DNA from: Candidatus Oscillibacter excrementavium
GTDB lineage: Bacteria > Bacillota > Clostridia > Oscillospirales > Oscillospiraceae
Assembly (NCBI GenBank): GCA_019118505.1
Contig: DWYU01000144.1
Coordinates: 1-45,338, forward strand
DNA length: 45,338 nucleotides
Reading direction: 5' to 3'
Below the pieces are notes generated by a model. That model was not told the origin of the DNA and did not search any database. It was given only the letters and a program-made list of their open reading frames with translations. Of this stretch, positions 27,736-35,971 are shown in pieces (the first letter of the stretch is position 1; every line of letters begins with the position of its first letter). The position numbers and the translations under genes are program-made.

Positions 27736-29562
27736 TCAGGGCTCCTCCGGATAGGGGATCTTCAGCGTCATGCCGCTGTGCCAGACGCCGGCGCTGCGGG
27801 TGACGGGCAGATCCTGATCCTCCGTGTAGCCGATGGTCTCCCCGTCGTGGAGGGTCACATCCCCGCCCAGCACATAGCCGGCCAGATCCAGCAGGAAGCT
27901 GTGCAGGTCCCCCGGCTCGGCCTGGGTGTCCAGCACCTCGATCTCGTCCTTTCCGAAGAACCGCAGTCCGTCGGTGTAGCCGCACAGGCCGCTCTCCCGG
28001 CGGTAGAGGCCCACCCACACCAGGTCCGGCAGGGGCAGCTGGCCGTCCTCCATGGGACAGGCCCAGTTGAGATAGAACGCCGGCTCGTACACGGTGCCGT
28101 TGGCATAGACGCCCAGCGCGCCGCTCTGGCGGCAGGCGGCGCACACCAGCTCCACCTGAAGCACGGCCGCCTCCCGGGGGTCCTGTTCCCGGGGCAGCAC
28201 CGTCACCAGCAGATGGCCCTGGTGGCGGGCGGCGGCCGCTTCCGCCTCCTGCCACAGATAGTTGCGGGCGGCGGCCTCCTCCGCCTCCCCGCGGGGGACC
28301 GGGAAGGGATACAGGCTCACCGCCGCCAGCATCCCGTCCCGCTCAAAGGTCAGGGTGCTGCCGCCGCTTTCGTCCTCTTCCGCCTCTGTCAGACAGGGGA
28401 TGCCATACAGATCCCGCAGGTCCCGGCGGAACTGCTCCGGGTCCCAGGCAGGGGCATCCAGCAGGAGAAAGGCCAGGAAGGCGCCGCCCTCCGGCCTGGC
28501 CAGGGCGGGCTGTCCCTCCTTGGAAAGGGTGAAATCCCTGTCGAACAGGACCAGCAGCTGGTCCTGTCCCCGGATGTAGTTCAGCCGCAGCGTCCGGTCC
28601 GGCAGGACCGCGAACCACTCCAGGGACAGCCCCTCCGTACCCAGGCCCGCCTGGGCGGCCAGAAAGGTCCGGCCCCGGCGGTCCAGCTCCGGCAGCCGCC
28701 GCACCAGCTCCCGCACCCAGGGGAGCGGAAACTTGGACAGCGCCGCCTCGTTCAGGAAGAACCGCCCCAGCAGGCTGCCGCCCTGATAGGGCAGCCGGAA
28801 GGTGCAGTAGGGGGCGTCCGCCTCCCATCCGATGGGATCCAGGACGGCCTTGATGGCCTCCAGATTCTGCCGGTCGCAGTAGATGCCGGCGATGGCCAGA
28901 CGCTTTTCAAACTCGCTCTCATCCCCGCCTGCCTGGAGGGTCTGGTCGCAGCCCGGGTCGATCCAGTGGAACTCCATCTCCTCCAGAGAGCGGCCCTCCT
29001 GGATCTCCCGGCGGAGAGTGGTGAACTCATAGTCCCCGGGCACCAGCCCCAGGCCCCGGCGCACCGCCTCCAGGGCGCCGTCCCGGTCGCCGAAGTGGGC
29101 GCGGAGCTTGCCAGTCTCCAGCCAGCCCCAGGGGTAGTCCGGGTCCAGGGCCACGCCGGTCTCCGCGTACTGCCGGGCCTCCTCCAGCCGTCCGCAGTAC
29201 ATCAGGGCGCAGGCGTAGCGGTAGTACCAGATGCCGCTCCTGGCCGCCCGGGCCGCCGGCTCCGAGGCGGGCATCCATGCCGCGGCCTTGTAATAGTAGT
29301 CGTAGTCGTCGATATTGTTGCAGGCATAGGCATACCACAGGGCCAGCTCCAGGTCGGCCCTGGCCTGCTCCTCCGTGAACTCCCCTCGGCGCACGCCGTC
29401 CCGGATCCGCTGGTCTATGTAGTCCAGCATTTTGTAGAAGTAGCCGGAGACATCTCCGCACATCCCCTCCAGCGCCGCCACATCCTCCGCCGTCAGGACC
29501 GGCGGAGCGTTTTCACCGGACCCCGTCTCGCCCCGGGGGGTATTCTGCTTTTCCATGTCCAT
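27736..29562 (-). CDS. TPR-containing protein with C-terminal DUF4261-like domain
   Basis: TPR-like helices (EARQYAETGVALDPDYPWGWLETGKL) and C-terminal DLVWVGLYRRESGLCGYTDGLRFFGKDEIEVLD...GETIGY. Confidence 0.8.
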   Translation of the reverse strand: MDMEKQNTPRGETGSGENAPPVLTAEDVAALEGMCGDVSGYFYKMLDYIDQRIRDGVRRGEFTEEQARADLELALWYAYACNNIDDYDYYYKAAAWMPASEPAARAARSGIWYYRYACALMYCGRLEEARQYAETGVALDPDYPWGWLETGKLRAHFGDRDGALEAVRRGLGLVPGDYEFTTLRREIQEGRSLEEMEFHWIDPGCDQTLQAGGDESEFEKRLAIAGIYCDRQNLEAIKAVLDPIGWEADAPYCTFRLPYQGGSLLGRFFLNEAALSKFPLPWVRELVRRLPELDRRGRTFLAAQAGLGTEGLSLEWFAVLPDRTLRLNYIRGQDQLLVLFDRDFTLSKEGQPALARPEGGAFLAFLLLDAPAWDPEQFRRDLRDLYGIPCLTEAEEDESGGSTLTFERDGMLAAVSLYPFPVPRGEAEEAAARNYLWQEAEAAAARHQGHLLVTVLPREQDPREAAVLQVELVCAACRQSGALGVYANGTVYEPAFYLNWACPMEDGQLPLPDLVWVGLYRRESGLCGYTDGLRFFGKDEIEVLDTQAEPGDLHSFLLDLAGYVLGGDVTLHDGETIGYTEDQDLPVTRSAGVWHSGMTLKIPYPEEP

Positions 29563-29730
29563 GCGTGTGCTCCTTTCTGATCCACTGCCGCATCATAAAA
29601 ACCAGGGTTGAGATTACGGTCATTATAGCAGACAGCCGGACGCAGCACAACACCAAATGGGAAACCGCCCGGAAAAATCGGACAAATCCGGGGAGACCGG
29701 GATTTTTACGCGGCTTTTGGGAAAAAATAC

Positions 29731-29759
29731 TTGCATTGCGCACCGAACTGTGATACTAT
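29731..29759 (+). promoter_or_regulatory. Sigma-A promoter of rpsB-tsf
   Basis: TTGCAT (29731-29736), 17-nt spacer, TACTAT (29754-29759). Confidence 0.8.
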
Positions 29760-29882
29760 ATTTCAGCATTCCGCACGGCGCGTCGACTTTCTGTCTGTGC
29801 CCGGGCCCCAAACGGCCGGGTTGGCAGAGGGGATGAAGCCGCCGGAGGTACAACTAAATTGAAATTGGAGGAACACACAACT

Positions 29883-30626
29883 ATGGCAAATTCTAGCGTC
29901 GTATCCATGAAGGCCCTGCTGGAGGCGGGCGTCCACTTCGGTCACCAGACCCGCCGTTGGAACCCCAAGATGGCTCCCTACATCTACACGGAGCGCAACG
30001 GCATCTATATCGTGGACCTGCAGAAGACCGTCCGCAAGCTGGAGGAGGCCTATAACTTCGTCCGCTCCCTGGCGGAGAGCGGCCAGTCCCTGCTGTTCGT
30101 GGGCACCAAGAAGCAGGCCCAGGAGGCTATCCGCGAGGAGGCCACCCGCTGCGGCCAGTTCTATGTGAATGCCCGCTGGCTGGGCGGCATGATGACCAAC
30201 TTCAAGACCATGCGCACCCGCGTGGACCGGCTGAACCAGCTGAAGACCATGCAGGAGGACGGCACCTTCGACATGCTGCCCAAGAAGGAAGTCATGAAGC
30301 ACCTGGGCGAGATCGCCAAGCTGGAGAAGTACCTGGGCGGCGTGAAGGATATGAAGAAGCTGCCCGGCGCCCTGTTCATCGTGGACACCCGCAAGGAGCG
30401 CAACGCCATCGCCGAGGCTCACAAGCTGGGCATCCCCGTGGTAGCCATCGCCGACACCAACTGCGATCCCGATGAGATCGACTATGTCATCCCCGGCAAC
30501 GACGACGCCATCCGCGCCATCAAGCTGATCTCTTCCATCATGGCCAACGCCGTGCTGGAGGGCAAGCAGGGTGAGCAGACCGAGGAGGCCGCCGCTGAGG
30601 AGGCCGCTCCCGCTGACGCGCAGTGA
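29883..30626 (+). CDS. rpsB: 30S ribosomal protein S2
   Basis: [44 protein letters not shown] 29883 after TTGGAGGA. Confidence 0.98.
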   Translation: MANSSVVSMKALLEAGVHFGHQTRRWNPKMAPYIYTERNGIYIVDLQKTVRKLEEAYNFVRSLAESGQSLLFVGTKKQAQEAIREEATRCGQFYVNARWLGGMMTNFKTMRTRVDRLNQLKTMQEDGTFDMLPKKEVMKHLGEIAKLEKYLGGVKDMKKLPGALFIVDTRKERNAIAEAHKLGIPVVAIADTNCDPDEIDYVIPGNDDAIRAIKLISSIMANAVLEGKQGEQTEEAAAEEAAPADAQ

Positions 30627-30675
30627 TCTGCCGCCGCTTTTGTGAATATACCAAATCTGTTTGGAGGAATTCAAA

Positions 30676-31599
30676 ATGGCTTTTACCGCAGCTGATGTGA
30701 AGAACCTGCGCGAGATGACCGGCGTGGGCATGATGGATTGCAAGAAGGCGCTGGCCGCCACCGACGGCGATATGGACAAGGCCGTGGAGTGGCTGCGTGA
30801 GAAGGGCATGGCCGCCTCCGCCAAGAAGGCCGGCCGCATTGCCGCCGAGGGCATGGCCTACGCCGCCGTCATCGACGGTGTGGGCGTGGTGGTCGAGGTC
30901 AACGCCGAGACCGACTTCGTGGGCAAGAACGAAAAGTTCGTGGACTTCGTCAAGGGCGTGGCCGCCACCGTGGCCAAAGAGGCTCCCGCCGACCTGGATG
31001 CCCTGATGGCCTGCAAGTACAACGGCACGGACCTGACCGTCACCGAGCAGCAGCAGGAGATGGTGCTGGTCATCGGCGAGAACATCAAGGTCCGCCGGTT
31101 TGCCCGCTTCTCTGAGAATGTCTCTGTTCCCTATGTCCACGCCGGCGGCAAGATCGGTGTGCTGGTGAATCTGGAGACCGACCTGCCCGCCGAGAAGGTG
31201 CAGGAGATCGGCAAGGACGTGGCCATGCAGATTGCCGCTCTGAACCCCCGCTTCTGGGACAAGTCCCAGGTTGGCCAGGATGTCCTGGACGAGGAGAAGA
31301 AGATCATGATGGTCCAGATGGAGAACGATCCCAAGATGGCCTCCAAGCCCGAGGCCGTGCGGGAGAAGATCGTCATGGGCAAGCTGAACAAGTTCTACTC
31401 CGAGAACTGCCTGCTGCAGCAGGAGTTCGTGAAGGACAACTCCATGACTGTGGAGAAGTATATCGAGTCCTCCGCCAAGGCGCTGGGCGGCAAGGTGACC
31501 TTCAAGGACGCCGTCCGCTTCGAGAAGGGCGAGGGCATCGAGAAGAAGCAGGAGAACTTCGCCGCGGAGATCGCCTCCATGGTGAAGGGCAACGGCTGA
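30676..31599 (+). CDS. tsf: Elongation factor Ts
   Basis: VKNLREMTGVGMMDCKKALAATDGDMDKAVEWLREKG; ATG 30676 after TTGGAGGA. Confidence 0.98.
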   Translation: MAFTAADVKNLREMTGVGMMDCKKALAATDGDMDKAVEWLREKGMAASAKKAGRIAAEGMAYAAVIDGVGVVVEVNAETDFVGKNEKFVDFVKGVAATVAKEAPADLDALMACKYNGTDLTVTEQQQEMVLVIGENIKVRRFARFSENVSVPYVHAGGKIGVLVNLETDLPAEKVQEIGKDVAMQIAALNPRFWDKSQVGQDVLDEEKKIMMVQMENDPKMASKPEAVREKIVMGKLNKFYSENCLLQQEFVKDNSMTVEKYIESSAKALGGKVTFKDAVRFEKGEGIEKKQENFAAEIASMVKGNG

Positions 31600-31660
31600 T
31601 GAGCTTTTGCCTTATATCCTAGGCAGATCCTCCTTGGAATATTGACCCGATGCTGAAATT

Positions 31661-31699
31661 GGGCCCAAGGTAATTTATATTATCTTGGGCCCTTTTTTT
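31661..31699 (+). terminator. Rho-independent terminator of rpsB-tsf
   Basis: GGGCCCAAGGTA...TATCTTGGGCCC followed by T7. Confidence 0.93.
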
Positions 31700-31866
31700 G
31701 CGTCCTGATGCAAAAGATATAGCAATTCAGACCAGATTCCGAAACAAATCGAAATAAAACCTCTTCACTCTGCCCCGTCAAAATTCAAGAGAGAATGCGG
31801 CTGGAATTGGAGGAAGAGACACAGCTGATTTATCTGAGGAGCAGGCCAGCGGCCCGCGAAGCCCAA

Positions 31867-31903
31867 AAAGAAAGACATCTGCCAAAAGCAGATGTCTTTC
31901 TTT
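31867..31903 (-). terminator. Rho-independent terminator of ssrA
   Basis: 16-bp AAAGAAAGACATCTGC/GCAGATGTCTTTCTTT immediately 3' of the tmRNA CCA. Confidence 0.88.
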
Positions 31904-31904
31904 T

Positions 31905-32268
31905 TGGTGGAGGTGAGGGGAATCGAACCCCTGTCCGAAAGCACTTTAACGGGACTTTCTCCGGGCGCAGACGGTTATTGCGGGAGTCTTTCTCCCTGTT
32001 CCCCTCCTCCCTGGCAAGCCGTCACGCCAGGAAGTCAGGTGAGAGTCATCATGCGTGGGCGGGGCAACTCTTACCCGCCGCACGGACGCCACATCAACGA
32101 CGCCTTCCCCGGTCTGTGGCCACCCCGGTTCAGACGGCCGCCTTTAATTAGGCAGCAATAGCAACTTGTCTGTTGTTATTTGATTTATAAATTGCCCGTT
32201 TTATGGCGGTCAGGCGCCGCCGCCCGCTGGTCCCGCCTCCATACCCCCGTCGAAACCGGTACACCCCC
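31905..32268 (-). ncRNA. ssrA: tmRNA (10Sa RNA)
   Basis: 5' GGGGGTGTACCGGTTTCGACGGGGG; 3' GGACAGGGGTTCGATTCCCCTCACCTCCACCA; acceptor pairing GGGGGTG/CACCTCC; internal tag ORF 32195-32148 GCA...TAA = AIYKSNNNRQVAIAA. Confidence 0.95.
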
Positions 32269-32280
32269 CTGTCGTCGGGA

Positions 32281-32623
32281 CAAACTGCGCTCCACTCGCT
32301 CCCGGCTCTGCCGAGAGCGAGCAACGCTCCGTTGTCCCTCCTCCTCCCATCGCAAACGCTTCGCTGGTTTGTGATGGGAGCCCTGTAAAGAGAAAACAAA
32401 CTGCGCTCCGCTCGCTCCCGGCTCTGCCGAGAGCGAGCAACGCTCCGTTGTCCCTCCTCCTCCCATCACAAACGCTTCGCTGGTTTGTGATGGGAGCCCT
32501 GTAAAGAGAAAGCAAACTGCGCTCCGCTCACTCCCGGCTCTGCCGAGAGTGAGCAACGCTCCGTTGTCCCTCCTCCCATCGCAAACGCTTCGCTGGTTTG
32601 CGACGGGAGACCTGGGGTTGGAA
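32281..32623. repeat. Tandem repeat array: two 116-bp units, one 111-bp unit, then a degenerate fourth start
   Basis: Unit starts CAAACT(G)CGCTCC at 32281, 32397, 32513; degenerate start CAAACTATGCTCC at 32624; each unit has two inverted repeats. Confidence 0.95.
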
Positions 32624-32678
32624 CAAACTATGCTCCAGGTTGTGTCCCTGCTGGGATATTTGGCAGGATGCCAAAGGA

Positions 32679-32716
32679 AATTGTAACACACTCCAATGTC
32701 GGAATGTGTTACAATT
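32679..32716. repeat. Inverted repeat just 3' of the SDR gene
   Basis: AATTGTAACACA...TGTGTTACAATT, 12-bp arms plus inner TCC/GGA pairing. Confidence 0.85.
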
Positions 32717-32726
32717 CCATGACATT

Positions 32727-33485
32727 TCAGGTTTTTGTGAATTTCACCATCAGCTTCACCGGCGTGACCTTGGCCAGCAGCCGGTAGAATTTGTAAAACA
32801 GCCGGGGCGTGTAGATGGTCCGGCCCGCCTTGGCGGCCCGCAGGGCCCCCTCCGCCACCCGCACCTGGTCGCAATAGGGCAGCAGCTCAAAGGCCGGAGA
32901 CCGGCCGGCGATGTTGCCCACCTCCAGGAACTCTGTCTTCATGGGGCCTGGGCAGACCGCTGTGACCGAGATCTCCCTGCGCCGCAGCTCTTCACTGAGT
33001 CCCACGGTGAAGGAGGACACATACGCCTTGGTGGCGCCATACACCGTCATCCGGGGCGTGGGACAGAAAGCGGCAATAGAGGAGGTGCTGAGGATATGGG
33101 CCCCCGCCGGCATATAGGGGATGACCAGGTTGGTCACCGCCGTCAGGGCCCGGACGTTCAGGTCCACCATCCGGGTCTGGAGGTCTGTCCTCGTCTCCCC
33201 CATCAGGCCCAGATAGCCGCAGCCGGCGTTGTTGATCAGCAGCCGCACCTCGGGCTTTTCCTCCGCCAGTTTCGCCTCCAGCGCGGTAAAGGAGGCGGGG
33301 TCACTCAGGTCCATGGGGAGGCAGACCGTCTCCACCCCCACCATCTCCCGGGCGACCTCTTCCAGCCGGTCCTCCCGCCGGGCGATGAGCCAGCAGCACG
33401 CTATGTCCGGAAACACATCCGTCAGCTGGCGGGCAAACTCCCGTCCCAGGCCGGAGGACGCGCCGGTGATGATGGCCGTCTTCAT
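32727..33485 (-). CDS. SDR family oxidoreductase
   Basis: TAIITGASSGLGREFARQL, NNAGCGYLG, YGATKAYV. Confidence 0.93.
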   Translation of the reverse strand: MKTAIITGASSGLGREFARQLTDVFPDIACCWLIARREDRLEEVAREMVGVETVCLPMDLSDPASFTALEAKLAEEKPEVRLLINNAGCGYLGLMGETRTDLQTRMVDLNVRALTAVTNLVIPYMPAGAHILSTSSIAAFCPTPRMTVYGATKAYVSSFTVGLSEELRRREISVTAVCPGPMKTEFLEVGNIAGRSPAFELLPYCDQVRVAEGALRAAKAGRTIYTPRLFYKFYRLLAKVTPVKLMVKFTKT

Positions 33486-33501
33486 GGGATTGCCTCCCCT
33501 C

Positions 33502-34032
33502 TCAGCGCTTGTTGGGCTCCGGATAGTCCACGCCCTGGGTGTCCACCCGGATGGACTGGATCACCACCGGCGCCTTGGGCTTGTCGTTCCAGTCGGTGGG
33601 GAGCTCGGAGATGCGGATGGCCTCCTCCACGCCGTCGGTCACCTGGCCGAAGGCGGCATACTGCCCGTCCAGATGGGGAGCCGGGGCCACCATGATGAAG
33701 AACTGGCTGCCGGCGGAGTCCGGGTGCATGGCCCGGGCCATGGACAGCACGCCAGTGGTGTGCTTCAGATCGTTCTGGGCGAAGCCGTTGCCGGCAAACT
33801 CGCCCTTGATGTCATAGCCGGGGCCGCCTGTTCCGTTGCCCTTGGGGCAGCCCCCCTGGATCATGAAGCCGGGGATCACCCGGTGGAAGATCAGGCCGTC
33901 ATAAAAGCCCTTGTTGGCCAGGGAGATGAAGTTGGCCACCGTGTTGGGGGCCTTGTCGGGATACAGCTCCGCCGTCATCACCGCGCCGTTTTCCATGGTG
34001 ATGGTGGCGATGGGGTTCTTCACGTCAGACAT
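33502..34032 (-). CDS. Peptidyl-prolyl isomerase, cyclophilin type
   Basis: [31 protein letters not shown]. Confidence 0.95.
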   Translation of the reverse strand: MSDVKNPIATITMENGAVMTAELYPDKAPNTVANFISLANKGFYDGLIFHRVIPGFMIQGGCPKGNGTGGPGYDIKGEFAGNGFAQNDLKHTTGVLSMARAMHPDSAGSQFFIMVAPAPHLDGQYAAFGQVTDGVEEAIRISELPTDWNDKPKAPVVIQSIRVDTQGVDYPEPNKR

Positions 34033-34033
34033 G

Positions 34034-34507
34034 TCATCGATTCCTTTCTTTTAAGGTGCGGTCGATCTCCCGCTTGGCATCCCGCGCAGAGGCCGCCGCC
34101 CGCTTGTCGTAGTTCTTCTTGCCCCGGCACAGGCCGATCTCCAGCTTCACCCGGGAATCCTTGAAATAGACGGACAGGGGCACCAGGGCGTAGCCGTCCT
34201 GCTTCACCAGGGCGTGGAGCTTGCGGATCTCCCGCTTGTGCATCAGCAGCCGCCGGGAGCGCACCGGGTCCCGGTTGAAGATGTTGCCCTTTTCATAGGG
34301 GGAGATGTGCATCCCGTGGACGAACAACTCCCCGTCCTTCACCGTACAGTAGGCGTCCTTCAGGTTCAGCGTGCCGGCCCGGATGGACTTGACCTCCGTG
34401 CCCGCCAGCTCGATGCCCGCCTCGTACCGGTCCTCCACGAAGTAGTCGTGGAAGGCCTTGCGGTTCTGGGCCGCAATCTTGATTCCCTTCTTCTCCGTGG
34501 GGCTCAC
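34034..34507 (-). CDS. smpB: SsrA-binding protein
   Basis: [43 protein letters not shown]; probable GTG start at 34507. Confidence 0.95.
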   Translation of the reverse strand: MSPTEKKGIKIAAQNRKAFHDYFVEDRYEAGIELAGTEVKSIRAGTLNLKDAYCTVKDGELFVHGMHISPYEKGNIFNRDPVRSRRLLMHKREIRKLHALVKQDGYALVPLSVYFKDSRVKLEIGLCRGKKNYDKRAAASARDAKREIDRTLKERNR

Positions 34508-34658
34508 CTCGTTTTCTTGGAAAGTTTTATCAGTATACCACACTTTCCGCCCATCTTCAAGAGAAAGTCGCAGTTGGCTTTTTCTGTCGGATATGCTATA
34601 ATCAGATGATTGAGTATGTCCTGACTGCGTAAAAATAAGTCACAAGGTGGTATGATAG

Positions 34659-35207
34659 ATGAATCAGACTTCGGATCTGACCGAGAGAACCCTCAGCCGG
34701 GAGGAGAAGTACCAGGGCAGCTTTTTGAGCCTGCACGTGGATCAGGTGCAGCTGCCCAACGGCCGCACCTCCATCCGGGAGGTGGTGGAGCATGTGGACG
34801 GCGTGGCCATCCTGGCCCTGGACGACCGGAACAACGTGCTCACCGTCACCCAGTACCGGTATGTGATCGGCAAGCCCCTGCTGGAGATCCCCGCCGGCAA
34901 GCTGGAGCCCGGCGAGGACCCGGTGGCCGGCGCCCTGCGGGAGCTGAAGGAGGAGACCGGCGCCGTGCCGGACACCTTCCTGCCCATGGGGGTCACGCTG
35001 CCCTCCCCCGGCTGCCTCAGCGAGCGGCTGTACCTCTTCCTGGCCAAGGGGCTCCACATGGAGGAGCAGCATCTGGACGAGGACGAATTTCTGAATGTGG
35101 AGCGCATCCCCTTCAGCGAGATGGTCCACCGGGTGATGGACGGGGAGATCGAGGACGGCAAGACCATTGCCGCCGTGCTGAAGGCCAAGGTGCTGCTGAA
35201 CCTTTGA
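34659..35207 (+). CDS. NUDIX hydrolase (ADP-ribose pyrophosphatase-like)
   Basis: Nudix box GALRELKEETGAVPDTFLPMG. Confidence 0.92.
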   Translation: MNQTSDLTERTLSREEKYQGSFLSLHVDQVQLPNGRTSIREVVEHVDGVAILALDDRNNVLTVTQYRYVIGKPLLEIPAGKLEPGEDPVAGALRELKEETGAVPDTFLPMGVTLPSPGCLSERLYLFLAKGLHMEEQHLDEDEFLNVERIPFSEMVHRVMDGEIEDGKTIAAVLKAKVLLNL

Positions 35208-35220
35208 GAGGGGGCTCTCT

Positions 35221-35934
35221 ATGAGCAACGGGAAAACCGTCCTCATCGTGGAGGACGAAAAGAATATCGTGGACATCCTGAAGTTCAACCTCCAGCGGGC
35301 GGGCTATCAGACCCTGGAGGCCTATGACGGCGAGGACGGATTGTCCCAGGCCCTGTCCGCCAACCCGGATTTGATCCTGCTGGATGTGATGCTGCCCAAG
35401 AAAAACGGCTTTGACGTGTGCCGGGCCCTGCGGGAGCAGGGCAGCAACGTGCCGGTGATCATCCTCACCGCCCGGGAGGAGGAGGCGGACAAGGTCCTGG
35501 GTCTGGAGATCGGCGCGGACGATTACATCACCAAGCCCTTCTCCATGCGGGAGCTGGTGGCCCGGGTGGGAGCCAACATCCGGCGGACCGCCATGACGCC
35601 GCCGGCGGCTGCCTCCGCCGCGGCCGCCGCCATGCCCGTGTCCGGGGACCTGTCTATCAACACGGACAGCCATCAGGTTTTCCGGGCCGGAAAGGCCATC
35701 GACCTGACCCAGCGGGAGTATGAGCTGCTGACCTTCCTGGCCAGCCACCCCAACAAGGTCTACTCCCGCATCGACCTGATGGAACAGGTGTGGAACTACG
35801 GCTACGTGGGGGACGACGTGCGGACCGTGGACGTGACGGTCCGGCGGCTGCGGGAGAAGATCGAGACCGATCCCGCCAACCCCGTCTTTATCCTCACCCG
35901 CCGGGGCGTGGGCTACTACTTCTCCGCGAAGTGA
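35221..35934 (+). CDS. walR: OmpR/PhoB-type response regulator (WalR-like)
   Basis: Receiver DLILLDVMLPKKNGFDVCRAL, winged-helix C-terminus DVTVRRLREKIETDPANPVFILTRRGVGYYF; synteny with walK/yycHI. Confidence 0.88.
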   Translation: MSNGKTVLIVEDEKNIVDILKFNLQRAGYQTLEAYDGEDGLSQALSANPDLILLDVMLPKKNGFDVCRALREQGSNVPVIILTAREEEADKVLGLEIGADDYITKPFSMRELVARVGANIRRTAMTPPAAASAAAAAMPVSGDLSINTDSHQVFRAGKAIDLTQREYELLTFLASHPNKVYSRIDLMEQVWNYGYVGDDVRTVDVTVRRLREKIETDPANPVFILTRRGVGYYFSAK

Positions 35935-35971
35935 GCTGCGCCCATACGCTTGCAGAAAGGAGGCGCCCGCC

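Noticed and set aside
32281-32623. CRISPR array
   Set aside because: Unit is 111-116 bp and directly tandem, with no variable spacers between repeats and no cas genes nearby.
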